NCBI GenBank assembly: GCA_013399875.1 | Contig: VXAZ01007605.1 | Coordinates: forward strand, 172,217 to 236,216 | Source: Gymnorhina tibicen | Taxonomy: Eukaryota > Chordata > Aves > Passeriformes > Artamidae | DNA: 64,000 nt | Direction of reading: 5' to 3' | Shown: positions 1 through 10,860 of the stretch, piece after piece | How positions within the stretch are numbered: position 1 is the first letter of the stretch | How the letters are laid out: each line of letters starts with the position of its first letter | Program-made: the position numbers and the translations under genes | The notes under the pieces: model-generated | Seen by the model: the letters and a program-made list of their open reading frames with translations, nothing else | What the model was told of the DNA's origin: nothing | The model's database searches: none

Positions 1-2593
1 TTAAGCGTCACCATCACAACACAGGACACAATACACACCTTATGAAGGCTGGGTTCGTTTCCCTCTCCGGTTACAAGAGATGTTATAGAGAAAATGAATA
101 AACCCAAAGAGAAGGGAATGAATCCACAGGGGAGCTTCAAGTACTCTTTTTACTTGGATGTGATTGAGGATTTTATCCCTAGGAAACAAAATCATTCTTC
201 CAGGAGTGCCTTCTGCGCCCTGCTCACATCTTCCCCGTCCCTTTGTCCCTGTATCCTCATGCTCAGCAGTGAGGATAATTATGAATGTGTGCCACTTGTT
301 TAAACAAACGCTTTGTTTGGCAACCTTTGTTTTCCTGCTGCTGCTGCTGCTGCAGCTGCAAAATTGTGTGCACAGTGTGTCAATTTTCCACCTTTGATGC
401 TATGGGAAGGGTTTTTTTCCCTAATGAAAAAAAAAGGAAACCAGTGAATGAGATCCCAATCTCTCCTGATCCACACAAAACATGTGAAAGCAGCAACTTC
501 CTCAGAAAACAATAGTAAATGAATGCTGATACCAGGGTAAAATAAGCTGGATACTTCCTGGAAGCAAATGATTCCTCATAACATGGCAAAGCACAGACAT
601 AAAAAGCAAGAGAGAGACTGAAAAAAAAGAGCATGGAAATGTGAGGAAATAAAACAACAAAGAAATCCTTTGTTTTATTCGGGACAACAGGCTAACAGGG
701 CAACAGGAGGTATTTTCTTCTGTAAAATTAAAAAATTAAATTATATGTTAGCACCCTGAAGTTCTCCGTTATTTTTATATGAGGACAGGAAATTAAGAAT
801 GGATTTGATGTAGGCACTTGAGCAAATTATCGTGGTTTAAATCAGAATAAACCTTCCATTGTATCAAGTTCTTCTTGGCATTTGCTCCTAGGCAGACTCT
901 TATCCCAGGGTAAAGCGAAGCCCTCATTCACTGAATGGGGATTACACTGAATTTCATTCAGTTATTGCAGAAACAGTCACGGGAGCTCAGTTTTGGCAGC
1001 TCCTGGAGCTCAGGAGGTTGTGAAGCACGGGAAGCAATTACCCTTTGGTCAGTCGCTCACTGGTACTGGGAATCAAAGACTAAAAGCCAAACCTGGGCCT
1101 CCAGATTTCACAGGAAGATCTTTCCTCTCTTTCAGCCAGACTTTCTCTGCTGCATGGAGTGTTTGTCCCATCTGGCTGTGCAGTCTCAAGGAAACACGGG
1201 ATAAGCCATGATAATGGAGCCTTTCCATGACTTACTGGTGACATTCATAATTTTAAAAAGAAATGCCTCCTGCTTTGGGGAAAAAAATCCAAAATCATTG
1301 CTCTGGTAAAGAGGGAAAGACTCTTAGAAGCAGTAAAGTAATTGTGGGCTGGCAGGAGGAGGTGCTGCAGCCTCCCTTCGTGATAAATTGTTTTATTTGT
1401 TTATTCTGCTGTTATCTCCAATCAGAGTTGCAGACATCAGTTGGATCCCGCCTGTATTTCCTGCAGTTAATTTGAGATAAATTAACTTTGGGTAAACACT
1501 GTAACTGGTTGATGACAATGACAGTCGTTGTGTTTGTGTTGTGAAGCGATTCACGGCTCTCCAGAGGAGCAGGATCTCACACCTCCAGCAAGCGGGAGTT
1601 CACACTCTTTGGGATGGGAATATTATGAAATTAGGAGAAATCAGGGCAGCTTTCACACTGGGCTGGTTTAGGATGGCAAAAGCTTTTAGCAGCAGCTCCC
1701 CACAGCAGGCGGAACACGGATATTTGTATCCCTGTTTTTCCAGCTGGGACCCGCAATTGCTGGGGTCCAGCAGAAACTCTTTAGTTTCTATTGCAGGGCA
1801 AATCCCTGCAGCAAAGCGTGAAATAATCCGATGTGAAAAGTCAGTTTCTAAGTAGTTTAACCTTTGACCTGCCTAATCTGCCTGCGAAGGGGGAGAACAC
1901 GGTAAATAAATCAAGAGACTCGGCTGAGCCCTTGCAAACGTGGGTGAGGGAGCAATTTCCGAACGCACCGGGTTTGCAGGTGTCAGGACAACCAGTTCCA
2001 GCTGAACCAGAGTGGATTCAGCTGTGTGACACGACACTGGAGAACCCCATTAGGCATCTTTTTTAAGGAATAGTTTAATTTAATAGCTGCTGGCTACACT
2101 GAAGCTGAAAAATGAAGTACGGTTGGGCTTTATCGGGCAACGCTGTGCTAAATAAAGACATAAAATCGTCTAATCTTTGTTCCCTCTCAGAGCTTGCATA
2201 CACTTCCTCCGTGCTTCTTTTTTTGGGGCTTTTGCGTATTTTTGTCATCCCCAGAAGGTTCGCAGAGCCTTCCCCACCTTCGCCCAGCCCTCCTGTTCTC
2301 GCAGCACCCGCAGGAGCGCGAGTGACAGAAGAGCGAGGCTGCTGGGCTAATTTAGCAAATTCCCACTCGCTGCCTGCTGCTCAGCTGTGCTCCGGGCACC
2401 GCGACATTTCTCTCCTTAACACGACAGCTGACATCCAGCTCATCCCAGCTCCGCGCCCAGGAGCTGGCGGAGGGGGAGGAATCTGATGGAAGGAGCAGAG
2501 GAATGAGTAGGGGATGGGAATGGTGTGAATGACTCGGGGGGTGCAGATCCCCTTCTAACCTGCAGCCTGACAGCTGTGCTGGCCGAGTGCTGT
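1..2593. other. Upstream flank, no gene recognised
   Basis: Mixed-composition DNA with a (CTG)6 run at 335-352. Open frames are short and unlike any family I know. In human the neighbour on this side is CA5A on the other strand; I saw no convincing carbonic-anhydrase exon here. GC content rises after about 2270 toward the promoter. Confidence 0.6.
335..352 (+). repeat. (CTG)6 run
   Basis: Six CTG units followed by cagctg; short and possibly polymorphic. Confidence 0.9.
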
Positions 2594-3020
2594 GGACATT
2601 GAGGGGCTGGAGTCCAGGGCAGGGAATGGAGCTGGAGCAGCAGGAGAGGCTGAGGGAGCTGGGAAAGGGGCTCAGCCTGGAGAAAAGGAGGCTCAGGGGG
2701 GCCCTTGTGGCTCTGCACAAGTCCCTGACAGGAGGGAGCAGCCGGGGGGGTCGGGCTCTGCTCCCAGGGAACAGGGACAGGAGGAGAGGGAACGGCCTCA
2801 GGCTGGGCCAGGGGAGGCTCAGGTTGGACACCAGCAGGAACTTCCCCATGGAAAGGGTGCTCCGGCCTTGGAAGTGCCCAGGGAGGTTTGGAGTCCCCAT
2901 CCCTGGAGGTGTCCAAGGAATGCCTGGAGGTGGCACTCAGTGCTCTGGGCTGGGTGACGAGGTGGGGATCGGGCACAGGTGGGACTCGATGATCACGGGC
3001 TCCTGTAATTCCGCGATTCC
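2594..3020 (+). mobile_element. CR1 LINE 3' fragment abutting the promoter
   Basis: Reads gaggggctggag..., cagcaggagaggctgaggg, gcctggagaaaaggaggctc, then ggactcgatgatc and a tail like attccgcgattcc. This is the order seen in CR1 3' ends. The tail ends 4 bp before the first SBS motif. Confidence 0.85.
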
Positions 3021-3023
3021 CTG

Positions 3024-3042
3024 ACTACGCTTCCCGGCACGC
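3024..3042 (+). promoter_or_regulatory. ZNF143/Staf-type SBS motif 1
   Basis: ACTACGCTTCCCGGCACGC fits the known SBS consensus ACTACAANTCCCAGNATGC at the ACTAC, TCCC and terminal GC positions. It is the first of three such sites at 37- and 40-bp spacing. Confidence 0.65.
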
Positions 3043-3060
3043 CCCGCGCCACCCGCGCGT

Positions 3061-3079
3061 ACTACAGGTCCCGGCGTGC
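3061..3079 (+). promoter_or_regulatory. ZNF143/Staf-type SBS motif 2
   Basis: ACTACAGGTCCCGGCGTGC has the full ACTACA, TCCC and TGC elements of the SBS consensus, in the same orientation as motif 1. Confidence 0.7.
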
Positions 3080-3100
3080 TCCTGCGGGGGCGCGCGCGCC

Positions 3101-3119
3101 GCCCTCTGGGAGTCGTAGT
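3101..3119 (-). promoter_or_regulatory. ZNF143/Staf-type SBS motif 3 (inverted)
   Basis: Read on the minus strand it is ACTACGACTCCCAGAGGGC, with intact ACTAC and CTCCCAG cores, opposite in direction to motifs 1 and 2. Confidence 0.7.
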
Positions 3120-3185
3120 CCGGTCCCCGCTGCGGCGCCTCGGCGGGGAAGGGCGGGGGCATCGCGCGCGCGGGCGCGGCGCGTG

Positions 3186-3330
3186 NNNNNNNNNNNNNNN
3201 NNNNNNNNNNNNNNNNNNNNNNNNNNNNNNNNNNNNNNNNNNNNNNNNNNNNNNNNNNNNNNNNNNNNNNNNNNNNNNNNNNNNNNNNNNNNNNNNNNNN
3301 NNNNNNNNNNNNNNNNNNNNNNNNNNNNNN
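3186..3330. other. Assembly gap (145 N) in the CpG island
   Basis: A run of N inside the GC-rich promoter. Sequence dropout in very GC-rich promoters is common in bird assemblies. The likely transcription start and first-exon donor are hidden here. Confidence 0.99.
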
Positions 3331-3410
3331 GAGCGGCCGAGGCGGGGGGGCCGCGCGCCCCCCTCCGCCTCCCCCCCACCCCCATCGCTCTCATGGGGGT
3401 CGCCCGTGAT

Positions 3411-3619
3411 TCGATATCGGGGAGAAATTCCTCCCTGTGAGGGTGCTGAGGCCGTGGCACAGGGTGCCCAGAGAAGCTGTGGCTGCCCCTGGATCCCTGG
3501 AAGTGTCCAAGGCCAGGCTGGACGGGGCTTGGAGCAGCCTGGCATGGAGGAAGGTGTCCCTGCCCATGGGCAGGGGTGGAACAAGATGAGCTTTAAGGTC
3601 CGTTCCACCCAAAGGTTTG
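3411..3619 (+). mobile_element. CR1 LINE 3' fragment inside the CpG island
   Basis: Contains gaaattcctccctgtgaggg, cagagaagctgtggctgccc, gacggggcttggagcagcct and ctttaaggtcc in CR1 order. It splits the island into two GC-rich parts. Confidence 0.9.
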
Positions 3620-3956
3620 GCTCTTCCCCGCCCCGCTCCGGGGGTCACCCCCTTGCCTGGCTCCCCGGTGCTGGGCTCGGTGTCCCGGTGTCCCCCCGGG
3701 ATGTGTTTGGAGCCGGGCGCTGCAGGCTCGGGCTGGGATGGGAGCGCTCCTCCATCCCCCGTGCTGGTGCAGCAGTGCCCGGGCTCGGGGCTGCCGCTGC
3801 TCGCGGGAGCGGGCACGGACAGGGAACGTCCCCGGGGTCTCTCCCAGCCCTGGGAGGGAGCTGCTCTGGCGTGCGGTCATTTAGTGCCAGACAGGGTTTT
3901 TCACATCCCTATCAGGAGTGGTGTTTTCTATCCTCTTCATACCAGTTTGACATAGG
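3620..3956. other. GC-rich downstream half of the CpG island
   Basis: GC-rich up to about 3850, including a ctcgcggga element at 3790-3800 that resembles but does not match the BANP motif TCTCGCGAGA. No clear splice donor could be chosen by eye. Confidence 0.5.
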
Positions 3957-4193
3957 AGAGAGAGCGGGTTTAGATGGGATAGTGGGAAGGAATTCTTCCC
4001 TGTGCGGGTGGTGAGGCTCTGGCACAGGTTTCCCTGGATCTGCCCCATCCCTGGAAGTGTCCAAGGCCAGGTTGGACGGGGCTTGGAGCAGCCTGGGATA
4101 GTGGGAGGTGTCCCTGCCCATGGCAGGGGGTGGAACGAGGTGAGCTTTAAGGTCCCTTCCCACCCAAACCATTCCAGGATTCCATGATTTTCT
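3957..4193 (+). mobile_element. CR1 LINE 3' fragment
   Basis: Starts near gcgggtttagatgggatag and runs through ggaattcttccctgtg, ggacggggcttggagcagcc and caaaccattccaggattcc, a typical CR1 end with an imperfect ATTCCAGGATTCC tail. Confidence 0.92.
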
Positions 4194-6220
4194 GAACATA
4201 CTCGGTATTCCTATGCCCTTATTTGCAATTCAAGTGTTGCCTCCTTTTTTTCTTTTTTTTTTTACCCTTTTTTTTTTTGTTTGGTTTTATTTTTAAATCC
4301 ATCCACAGTGGCAAGTTGTGTACTTAACCAAATATAGTCATTTTATCCTGCTATGGCACGGATGCTTTATGGATCAGTTTATTTTTGGAGCTCTCCAGGG
4401 AAGACTTTTTGAAGTAAACAAGGATTATTAGCAACTGAGAGATTGCTTTGGTGGAAGCAGCTTTTTGGAGTGGTTTTTGGTAGTTTCTTGCCTTCTGTGT
4501 GGGGTTACCTGAGGTGTGGTGCCCTGTCGATACCAAGGTTTCAAGAAGCAAACCTGAAATTTGTATAGCTTTGAATATTTAAACCAAGATTTTAAAATAC
4601 CAGACAGAAAAGTGTTTGAATTTCGTAGCAGTGACTCTTGGAACAGAGGGCTTTCTCTGTTAGGAAGTATTTCTATATGTATTTTTATATATTTTTTGCA
4701 TAGTTGTTTTTAGAAGTGCACCAGAATAACAAGGCTTCGATTCTGAAACTCTCAGCACCTTTTCTCATCATTAAATGACACCTTGGCTGTAGTTTCATTT
4801 TCAGTAAGAGATGCTAGGAAGAAAGATTAATTTATTGAGAGCATAAAAAGATGGAGGTTGGATTTGGGAAACATTCCATCTCCTCCAGAGGACGAAAACG
4901 TTTTATAACTTTGTTGTTTTAGTTTATCACCTCTTCTCCAGCACCTGGGTTTTCTGTCTGAATCAGCCAGCCACGTGAAAGTTGCGTGGTTCCAGAGCAG
5001 GTGTTAATTAAGCTTTTTTAAAAGGACTAATTGATTAATAACATCCAGAGTAATTGAATAAAACCATTAAGGGCGTGGTGCTAATTAGCAACGCTCACAG
5101 CTGCACGGCTTCCAGCAGCGCCTGCTCCGATAAATAAGTTTGGAAAAGGCTCCTTTCCTGCCCTGTGCTGGCTTTGGAGTCCTTTTTCTGGAATTTTGGG
5201 GTGTTCAGGTGAGGAAAAATGAGCTTTTAGTGGCAGCTCCGTGTCACCAGAGCTGCCGAGTCTGGATTTACCTTGGCTTGGCCAGGAGTTGTGCTGCCCC
5301 ATGGGAATCACACCCGCGGGAATTCCAGGAGGAGGCTCCCGTTTGCAAGGACTTTGAGTTTGTCTCTGGTTTTCCTCTCGAGCTTCCCCCTCAACTCGTG
5401 AAGCTTTGTGGGTGCAGGAGCAACGCGTGGCTTTATTTTGGCAGAATTCCAGGGTTTTCATCTCTTTCCTTGAAGGAACCCAGGAATTGGGATTGCTGGG
5501 GTTGAGGTGCTTGTGGGAGGAGACAGAGCAAAGCCAGTGGTCGGAATTAGAACCACAAAATGTCTTTGTGTACAGAACTTTGCCAATAAAATTTTGGTCA
5601 CAGGTTGATATTTAGTCATTGACAGTTGAAGTAATTTTCTTTTCTCTTTTATCCATGCTCATTGAAAGGTTAATCATCATCATTTTTTTTTCCCCCTCCA
5701 AGTAAAATAAAAGGAATAAAATGTCTTCACAGTCACATAAACCACTTGTTTCCTTGCAGGTTTAGGTTGTTAAAGGTGGTGTAAAATAGTGAATTTTGCA
5801 ACCAGTTAGAGTGAAAAATACACAGAAGGTTTAACTTCGTCACACCCTTGGTACGTGGGACCTGAAATAAAATAATTTGTGGTGTTGTCTGTTGAACAGA
5901 ATCATTTTATGTTGTTTCCTGCTTGTGACCCCTGACTTAGAGCACTTAAGGGAAAAATCTATTCAGTTCAAACCTCTGAAAACGTGAGTTTTATCATGGA
6001 GAAGAATGGAGGGAATTGATGGCAGCTGGGGAAGGCACCCTTTACATCCCTGCTCCTCAGATATAAATGGATCAACCTGGTCCTTTCCAACACCCTCTGA
6101 ATTGATGGTTTGGGGAGTCTCAAGCTGAATTTAGTTGGGATTTTTGTCTTAATTAGAGGGAGGGGAGCTGCCAAGCCAGGATCAGGTGGTATGAATGAAG
6201 ATTCAAAATTGGGAGGCAAG
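4194..6220. other. 5' UTR intron segment, unique sequence
   Basis: AT-rich, with T runs at 4240-4280 and several TAATTA-type motifs near 5000-5060. No repeat or exon recognised. An aataaa at 5587-5592 (gccaataaaattttgg) has no linked reading frame. Confidence 0.5.
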
Positions 6221-6485
6221 GTGGGGGTTTGGGCTCTGCTGCCAGGGAACAGGGACAGGAGGAGAGGGAATGGCCTCAGGCTGGGCCAGGGGAGGCTCAG
6301 GTTGGACAGCAGCAGGAATTTCCCCATGGAAAGGGTGCTCAGGCCTTGGAACTGCCAGGGAGGTTTGGAGTGCCCATCCCTGGAGATGGCACTCAGTGCT
6401 CTGGGCTGGGGACAAATGGGAATAAAGGCACAGCTTGGTGAGCTCCATGATCCCACGGCTCTTTTCCAACCTAAATAATCCTATG
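6221..6485 (+). mobile_element. CR1 LINE 3' fragment
   Basis: Contains gggctctgctgccagggaac, ggcctcaggctgggccaggg, catggaaagggtgctcaggc and tcttttccaacctaaataat, the same subfamily as the copy at 2594-3020 but 5'-truncated. Confidence 0.9.
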
Positions 6486-6912
6486 GGAATAATTCAGAAT
6501 TTGGAGAACTGCTCACTTAATGTTTCCCTACTGAAATGATGCTCTTCAGTTTATTTTCATTAATATTTTTGGCAAGAACTGGAAAATCCTGGTATCTCTG
6601 TGTTACAAGGCAGTGCTGAGGTCTGGTTTGGCAGCTGGGATGGTTCCTTTTCCTTGATGGCTGCAGCAGGAAAACCCATTAGAAAGGCTTTGGAGTGAGC
6701 AGGTTACTTGGATTTGGTGTTGGCTTTCCTGCTTTTTTGTAGTAGCAGCCTGTGCCAGCACTGGGGGCTGTCCTTGTCTCCTCTGGAATTGTTGGAGCAG
6801 AAACTTTTTCCAGTGTATTGAAGACTAGCAGTGCACATGGTAGGAAAAATATGAAATGAGAAAAAATAGAAATTATTATTTTTATTAATATTCTCTTTTG
6901 TTGCTAGAGGTA

Positions 6913-7112
6913 AGCTGACAGGCCAAGAGGGAGTGGCCCTAAGATAAAGAAGGGCGGGGATAAGTGGGATATTGGGAAGGAATTCCTCCCTGTGAGGGTG
7001 GGGAGGCCCTGGCACAGGGTGCCCAGAGAAGCTGTGGCTGCCCCTGGATCCCTGGAAGTGTCCCAGGCCAGGCTGGACGGGGCTTGGAGCAGCCTGGGAC
7101 AGTGGGAGGTGG
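6913..7112 (+). mobile_element. CR1 LINE fragment, 3'-truncated
   Basis: From gctgacaggccaagaggg through gggatattgggaaggaattc and ggcttggagcagcctgggac. The usual 'aaggtcccttcc' tail is missing, so the end may have been lost to deletion or a later insertion. Confidence 0.88.
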
Positions 7113-7148
7113 ATGAAACAAATCCTGGAAGTTTGTTCTTTGAATTTC

Positions 7149-7405
7149 CTGGAATAATGGAATACCCTGAGTTGGAAGGGACCCACTGGGATCATCCAGT
7201 CCAGCTCCTGGCTCTGCACAGGACATTCCCAAATTCCCACCCTGGGCATCTCTGGCAGCGCTGTCCAAACGCTCCTGGAGCTCTGGCAGCCTCGGGGCCG
7301 TGCCCATTCCCTGGGGAGCCTGGGCAGTGCCCAGCACCCTCTGGGGGAAGAACCTTTCCCTGATCTCCAACGTGAGGCTCCCCTGGAAGCCCTTGCAGGA
7401 TTTTT
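7149..7405 (-). mobile_element. CR1 LINE 3' fragment, inverted
   Basis: Reads as reverse complement: tggaataccctgagttggaa, gggatcatccagtccagctc, cctggggagcctgggcagtg, gaagaacctttccctgatct. It lies 37 bp after a plus-strand copy, making an inverted CR1 pair. Confidence 0.88.
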
Positions 7406-9480
7406 GGAGGTGTTCCCAATAAAAATCCTCCATCTAGTGGCTGAAAACAAGAAAACAACGGGACAGAATTTGCTGTCTGGGCAGGGCTGGGCTCACGTTT
7501 GCCACTTTTCAGCGAACCGTACAAATTGTGCCTGGTGTGAACGATCCCTGTCCGGAATAATCCCACCAGGATACAGAACCCAGCCTCTGCCTCAAGGCCT
7601 GGGATCTGCAACCACTTAGATCCCTCCCTGGGGGTGGGCTGCCGGAGTTCAAGGGGATTAAATGTCTGTAAATTGAATTCAGGCCTCTCTGCGTGTGCAA
7701 GCACCTGAAAGCGGAGCTGTGACGCGTGTGAACATATCCTCCCCAGCTCCCTCGGGAACGATTGCATCCAGCCCGTGCCAGAGGGGCTTGGCACGGGCAG
7801 CAGTGTTTGTACAAGATCCACGGGGAATTTGGGCTGGAAGTCCTGGGCTGTGTGACCACCCACTGGCATTCCCCGTGCCAGAGCGTGTTCAGCGCCTGGG
7901 AGGACACTGGGAAGCAGGGAAGGCATTCCTGGATTATTTGTTGGGTGTTGTGTTAGGGTTGGTGCCAGGGTTAGAAGAGTTGGGAGAAGACATCCAAGCA
8001 AAACAGCGCCTTGTACCAGGTGGAATGAAAAAAACAACCCCTAAAAAGCGAATATTTCTGAAAGCAAAACAATCAACCAACAATAATAACGGGAGCTTTT
8101 GCGGTAATACTGGAGAATTTCTGCCTCCCTGGGAGGTTCTGTACTCCAGAGAAGTTTCCAGCTCCTTTATTCCTGGAGCAGCCATTTCTCTTTTTTTGGT
8201 TGCTGTCTGAATTTTTACCACTTGCACTGGAGTCCATCACCATATTATCTCTGTGAGTGATATTTATTTGATATATCCATCTCCGGGATGTTGTGCCTGG
8301 TGTCCTGGTTTTCCCAGATAGGGAATATTTCTGTCGTTTTTTTGGGAGAACAGACATTTTTCCTGATCTTTGGCTGAACCACGGCTGCTTGTCTATTATT
8401 ACACTCGTTTTTAAACGGTTCAACTGAAACGTTTGTGTGGTTTTACTATGAAATTTAATTGAAACACAGTGTTTTTCCTTGATTGAGAATAAGAGTGGCA
8501 GCCAAACAGATGCTGAGAAAAGTTATTCTCCTTTGTAGTTTTGGGTAGTAAGAAGGAAGTGTAAATCTGATCTCTTCCTCCCAAAATGGGTTTTGACTCA
8601 CCTTGTGCTGGGCTGCAGGGAGCTGGGGCTGGAAGGAGGCTCTGGGATTTACAGTGCAGTGAGCCCTGCGTGCTCTCAGAGTGTTGCTTTTTATTCTGTT
8701 ACATTTGCACTGGCGTGGCTTTTCTGGGAATTGGGAATTAGTGCAGGAAGGCTCCGTTCCAGCTGCCAACCCGAGTGATTTTATCACGGAGGAAAAGCCA
8801 GGCTCAGGGTTAGAAAATTGTTTCAAGTCACGGAGCAAGACCGAACAGAGAATTGTTGTGTCCTGAGCTTTGTAACTCCCGGGAACAGTTCATGTATCCA
8901 GTTATCCCAGCAGTCCCAGTTGTGTCCCTGGAGCTGCTCCCGGAGGTTGTTCCCCAGGACGCTCCAGAGGGGTCACAGCTCTGCCAGCCCAGCTGGGCTT
9001 GGAGCCTCCAGAGGGGGGTGGTTCTTCCTGGAGACCTTCACAGGGACAGTTCTTGGGATGCTGCTCTGCTGGGATTCCATAGTTTTGCTTCCCAAGTGGA
9101 TTTTAACTGTGGATTATTCCTTGCCCAGACACAGCTCAGTGCCCCTTTGGGCTGTTTCCCTGCAGGGATGAGACCTCAGGGATTTAACTAAAAACCAAAT
9201 TAATGAGCATTTTGTCCTCTGCATCTTTCCTGGAGAGGGCGGCTGATGTTTATTCCATAATCCCTTGAGGAGATTGCTTGAGGTCATTTCTCTCCTCACG
9301 GAGATCAGCCCTGGCCTGTGCTGGATTTATTCCTGTCACTGGGCTGGGCTTTGTGTTCACCTGCTTTGGGAAACCTTGAAAAGTGTCACTAAATCAGAGT
9401 TTTTGCGGGATAAGAACCTTTGTTCCTTTGGCTCAGAAAAACTGGCTGCTGGGCTCAATTAATCAATAAATTCGTTGGAG
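7406..9480. other. 5' UTR intron segment, unique sequence
   Basis: Mixed-composition DNA. No exon or known repeat recognised. Confidence 0.5.
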
Positions 9481-9700
9481 GGGAATGGTTTTACATGGAG
9501 AGGGGCAGGGAGAGATGGGATACTGGGAAGGGATGAGGGTGGCGAGGCCCTGGGATGGATTTCCCAGAGCAGCTGTGGCTGCCCCTGGATCCCTGGAAGT
9601 GTCCGGGGCTTGGAGCAGCCTGGGACGGTGGAAGGTGTCCCTGGGGTGGGATGGGATGATCCTCGAGGTCCCTTCCCACCCAAACAATTCCAGGATTCCA
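9481..9700 (+). mobile_element. CR1 LINE 3' fragment
   Basis: Contains gagatgggatactgggaag, agcagctgtggctgcccctg, cttggagcagcctgggacgg and acccaaacaattccaggatt. Confidence 0.9.
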
Positions 9701-9793
9701 AACGTGGTCATATAGAGGTTTTTGTAACAGAAACTCTGTATTTGAGAATTGCCTTTAGTAGCTTTAAAGGAAGAGTGGAATGAAGAAGAGGAA

Positions 9794-10020
9794 GAACACT
9801 TGGGTTGGGCAGAGGGAAGTGGCATTTTCCAGCTTTTCCCACACAATCAGCAAGGAATATTTGAACACTTGGAGCTCTTGGGTCGGGCAGAGGGAAATGG
9901 CATTTTCCAGCTTTTCCCACACAATCAGCAAGGAATATTTGAACACTTGGAGCTCTTGGGTCGGGCAGAGGGAAAGGGCATTTTCCAGCTTTTCCCACGC
10001 AATCAGCAGGGAATATTTGC
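9794..10020 (+). repeat. 78-bp tandem repeat, about 2.9 copies
   Basis: The anchor ggcattttccagcttttccc begins at 9821, 9899 and 9977, an exact 78-bp step. Copies 2 and 3 differ at only a few bases. 78 is a multiple of three, and three frames on the two strands stay open through it, but there is no sign of splicing or conservation. Confidence 0.95.
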
Positions 10021-10139
10021 CACGGTGCAAGTTGGAGTCTGAGGGAAGATTTTTCCTTTATCAATAGCACTGGGAAGTGTCCGAGGGAGCTCAGCTCCTC
10101 CAGCCAGAGCAGTGCAGCTCCAAGCACGGCTTTGGAACA

Positions 10140-10580
10140 TGCTTTGATTTTTTAAAGATAATGTTTACCCTCACTAATTAATTAATATGAGAGAGAGGAT
10201 TTATGTTTTGTGCGTGTTTTCCTATGTTAACAAGGCACTGGATGGGTTTGATTATCCACTTTGGAATGCTGCCCCATGACTTGGGAAAGCCATCAGATAT
10301 TTCAGTAAATAGCTTTGTTTACAAGGGACTGCTCAGAAGAATTATTCGGAATTAATGTTTTAAAATAGATTAATTAAATTGCATTAAGCTTGTGTGTGGA
10401 AAAGCTAATCTGGAATTCAGGTGAATTTAATTTAGTTGCTTACAAATATTAATTTACTTAATTAAACAAAGGCTGATTGAATTCTGTGCTAAGTGTATCA
10501 ATTCTGAGTAAGAGTATTGGCAGAGATATTTAATGTAATTTATCTAATCAGCTTTAAATTTATATCTTTAGTTGTCTGTG
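10140..10580. other. AT-rich unique block, possible conserved non-coding element
   Basis: About 440 bp rich in TAATTA/ATTAAT motifs (cactaattaattaatatg, ttaattaaattgcattaag, cttaattaaacaaag). No coding frame and no repeat. The composition resembles homeodomain-rich enhancers, but conservation cannot be judged from one sequence. Confidence 0.3.
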
Positions 10581-10860
10581 ATGAGTTTTTTTGAGTGTTC
10601 CAGTACTGGAGCCACTTCCAAGCAAGTGCTCATAGGGGTGCTCAAGGCTTTTTGCTCCCCTTTTGGAGGGAAAACGAGATAATTTTTAGTTGTAGTTTCA
10701 TTTATCCAGCAGCAGCAGGTGTCTGGTGGGATGATGGGATCAGGGGAGCGAAGTGGGGTCTGGCCTGCGATGGGGAAAGGGGGCACAGTGGAAGAGCTGC
10801 CCTGGGAATGGGCTGCAAGAGCTTTGAGGGGTTGGAAATGTTTGGGGAAAGTGGGATTTC

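Larger units (their letters stand above)
3021..3850 (+). promoter_or_regulatory. BANP: CpG-island promoter and probable 5' end of BANP
   Basis: Very dense CG dinucleotides (gcgcgcgcgcc, atcgcgcgcgcgggcgcggc) mark 3021-3412, continuing at 3620-3850 after a CR1. There is no TATA box near the island. It is the only strong island upstream of the first coding exon, which itself begins with a splice acceptor, so this is most likely the BANP promoter and non-coding first exon, about 10.6 kb before the ATG. The N gap at 3186-3330 probably hides the start site and donor. It could also drive a divergent transcript to the left. Confidence 0.75.

Noticed and set aside
1..2593. Exon of the neighbouring gene (CA5A in human)
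   Set aside because: No carbonic-anhydrase-like peptide could be recognised in either strand.
3785..3805. Self-regulatory TCTCGCGAGA site at the BANP promoter
   Set aside because: Only ctcgcggga is present; I found no exact copy of the motif in the window.
2937..4014. 223- to 312-codon frames across the promoter
   Set aside because: They cross an N gap, a CpG island and CR1; GC-rich sequence has few stops.
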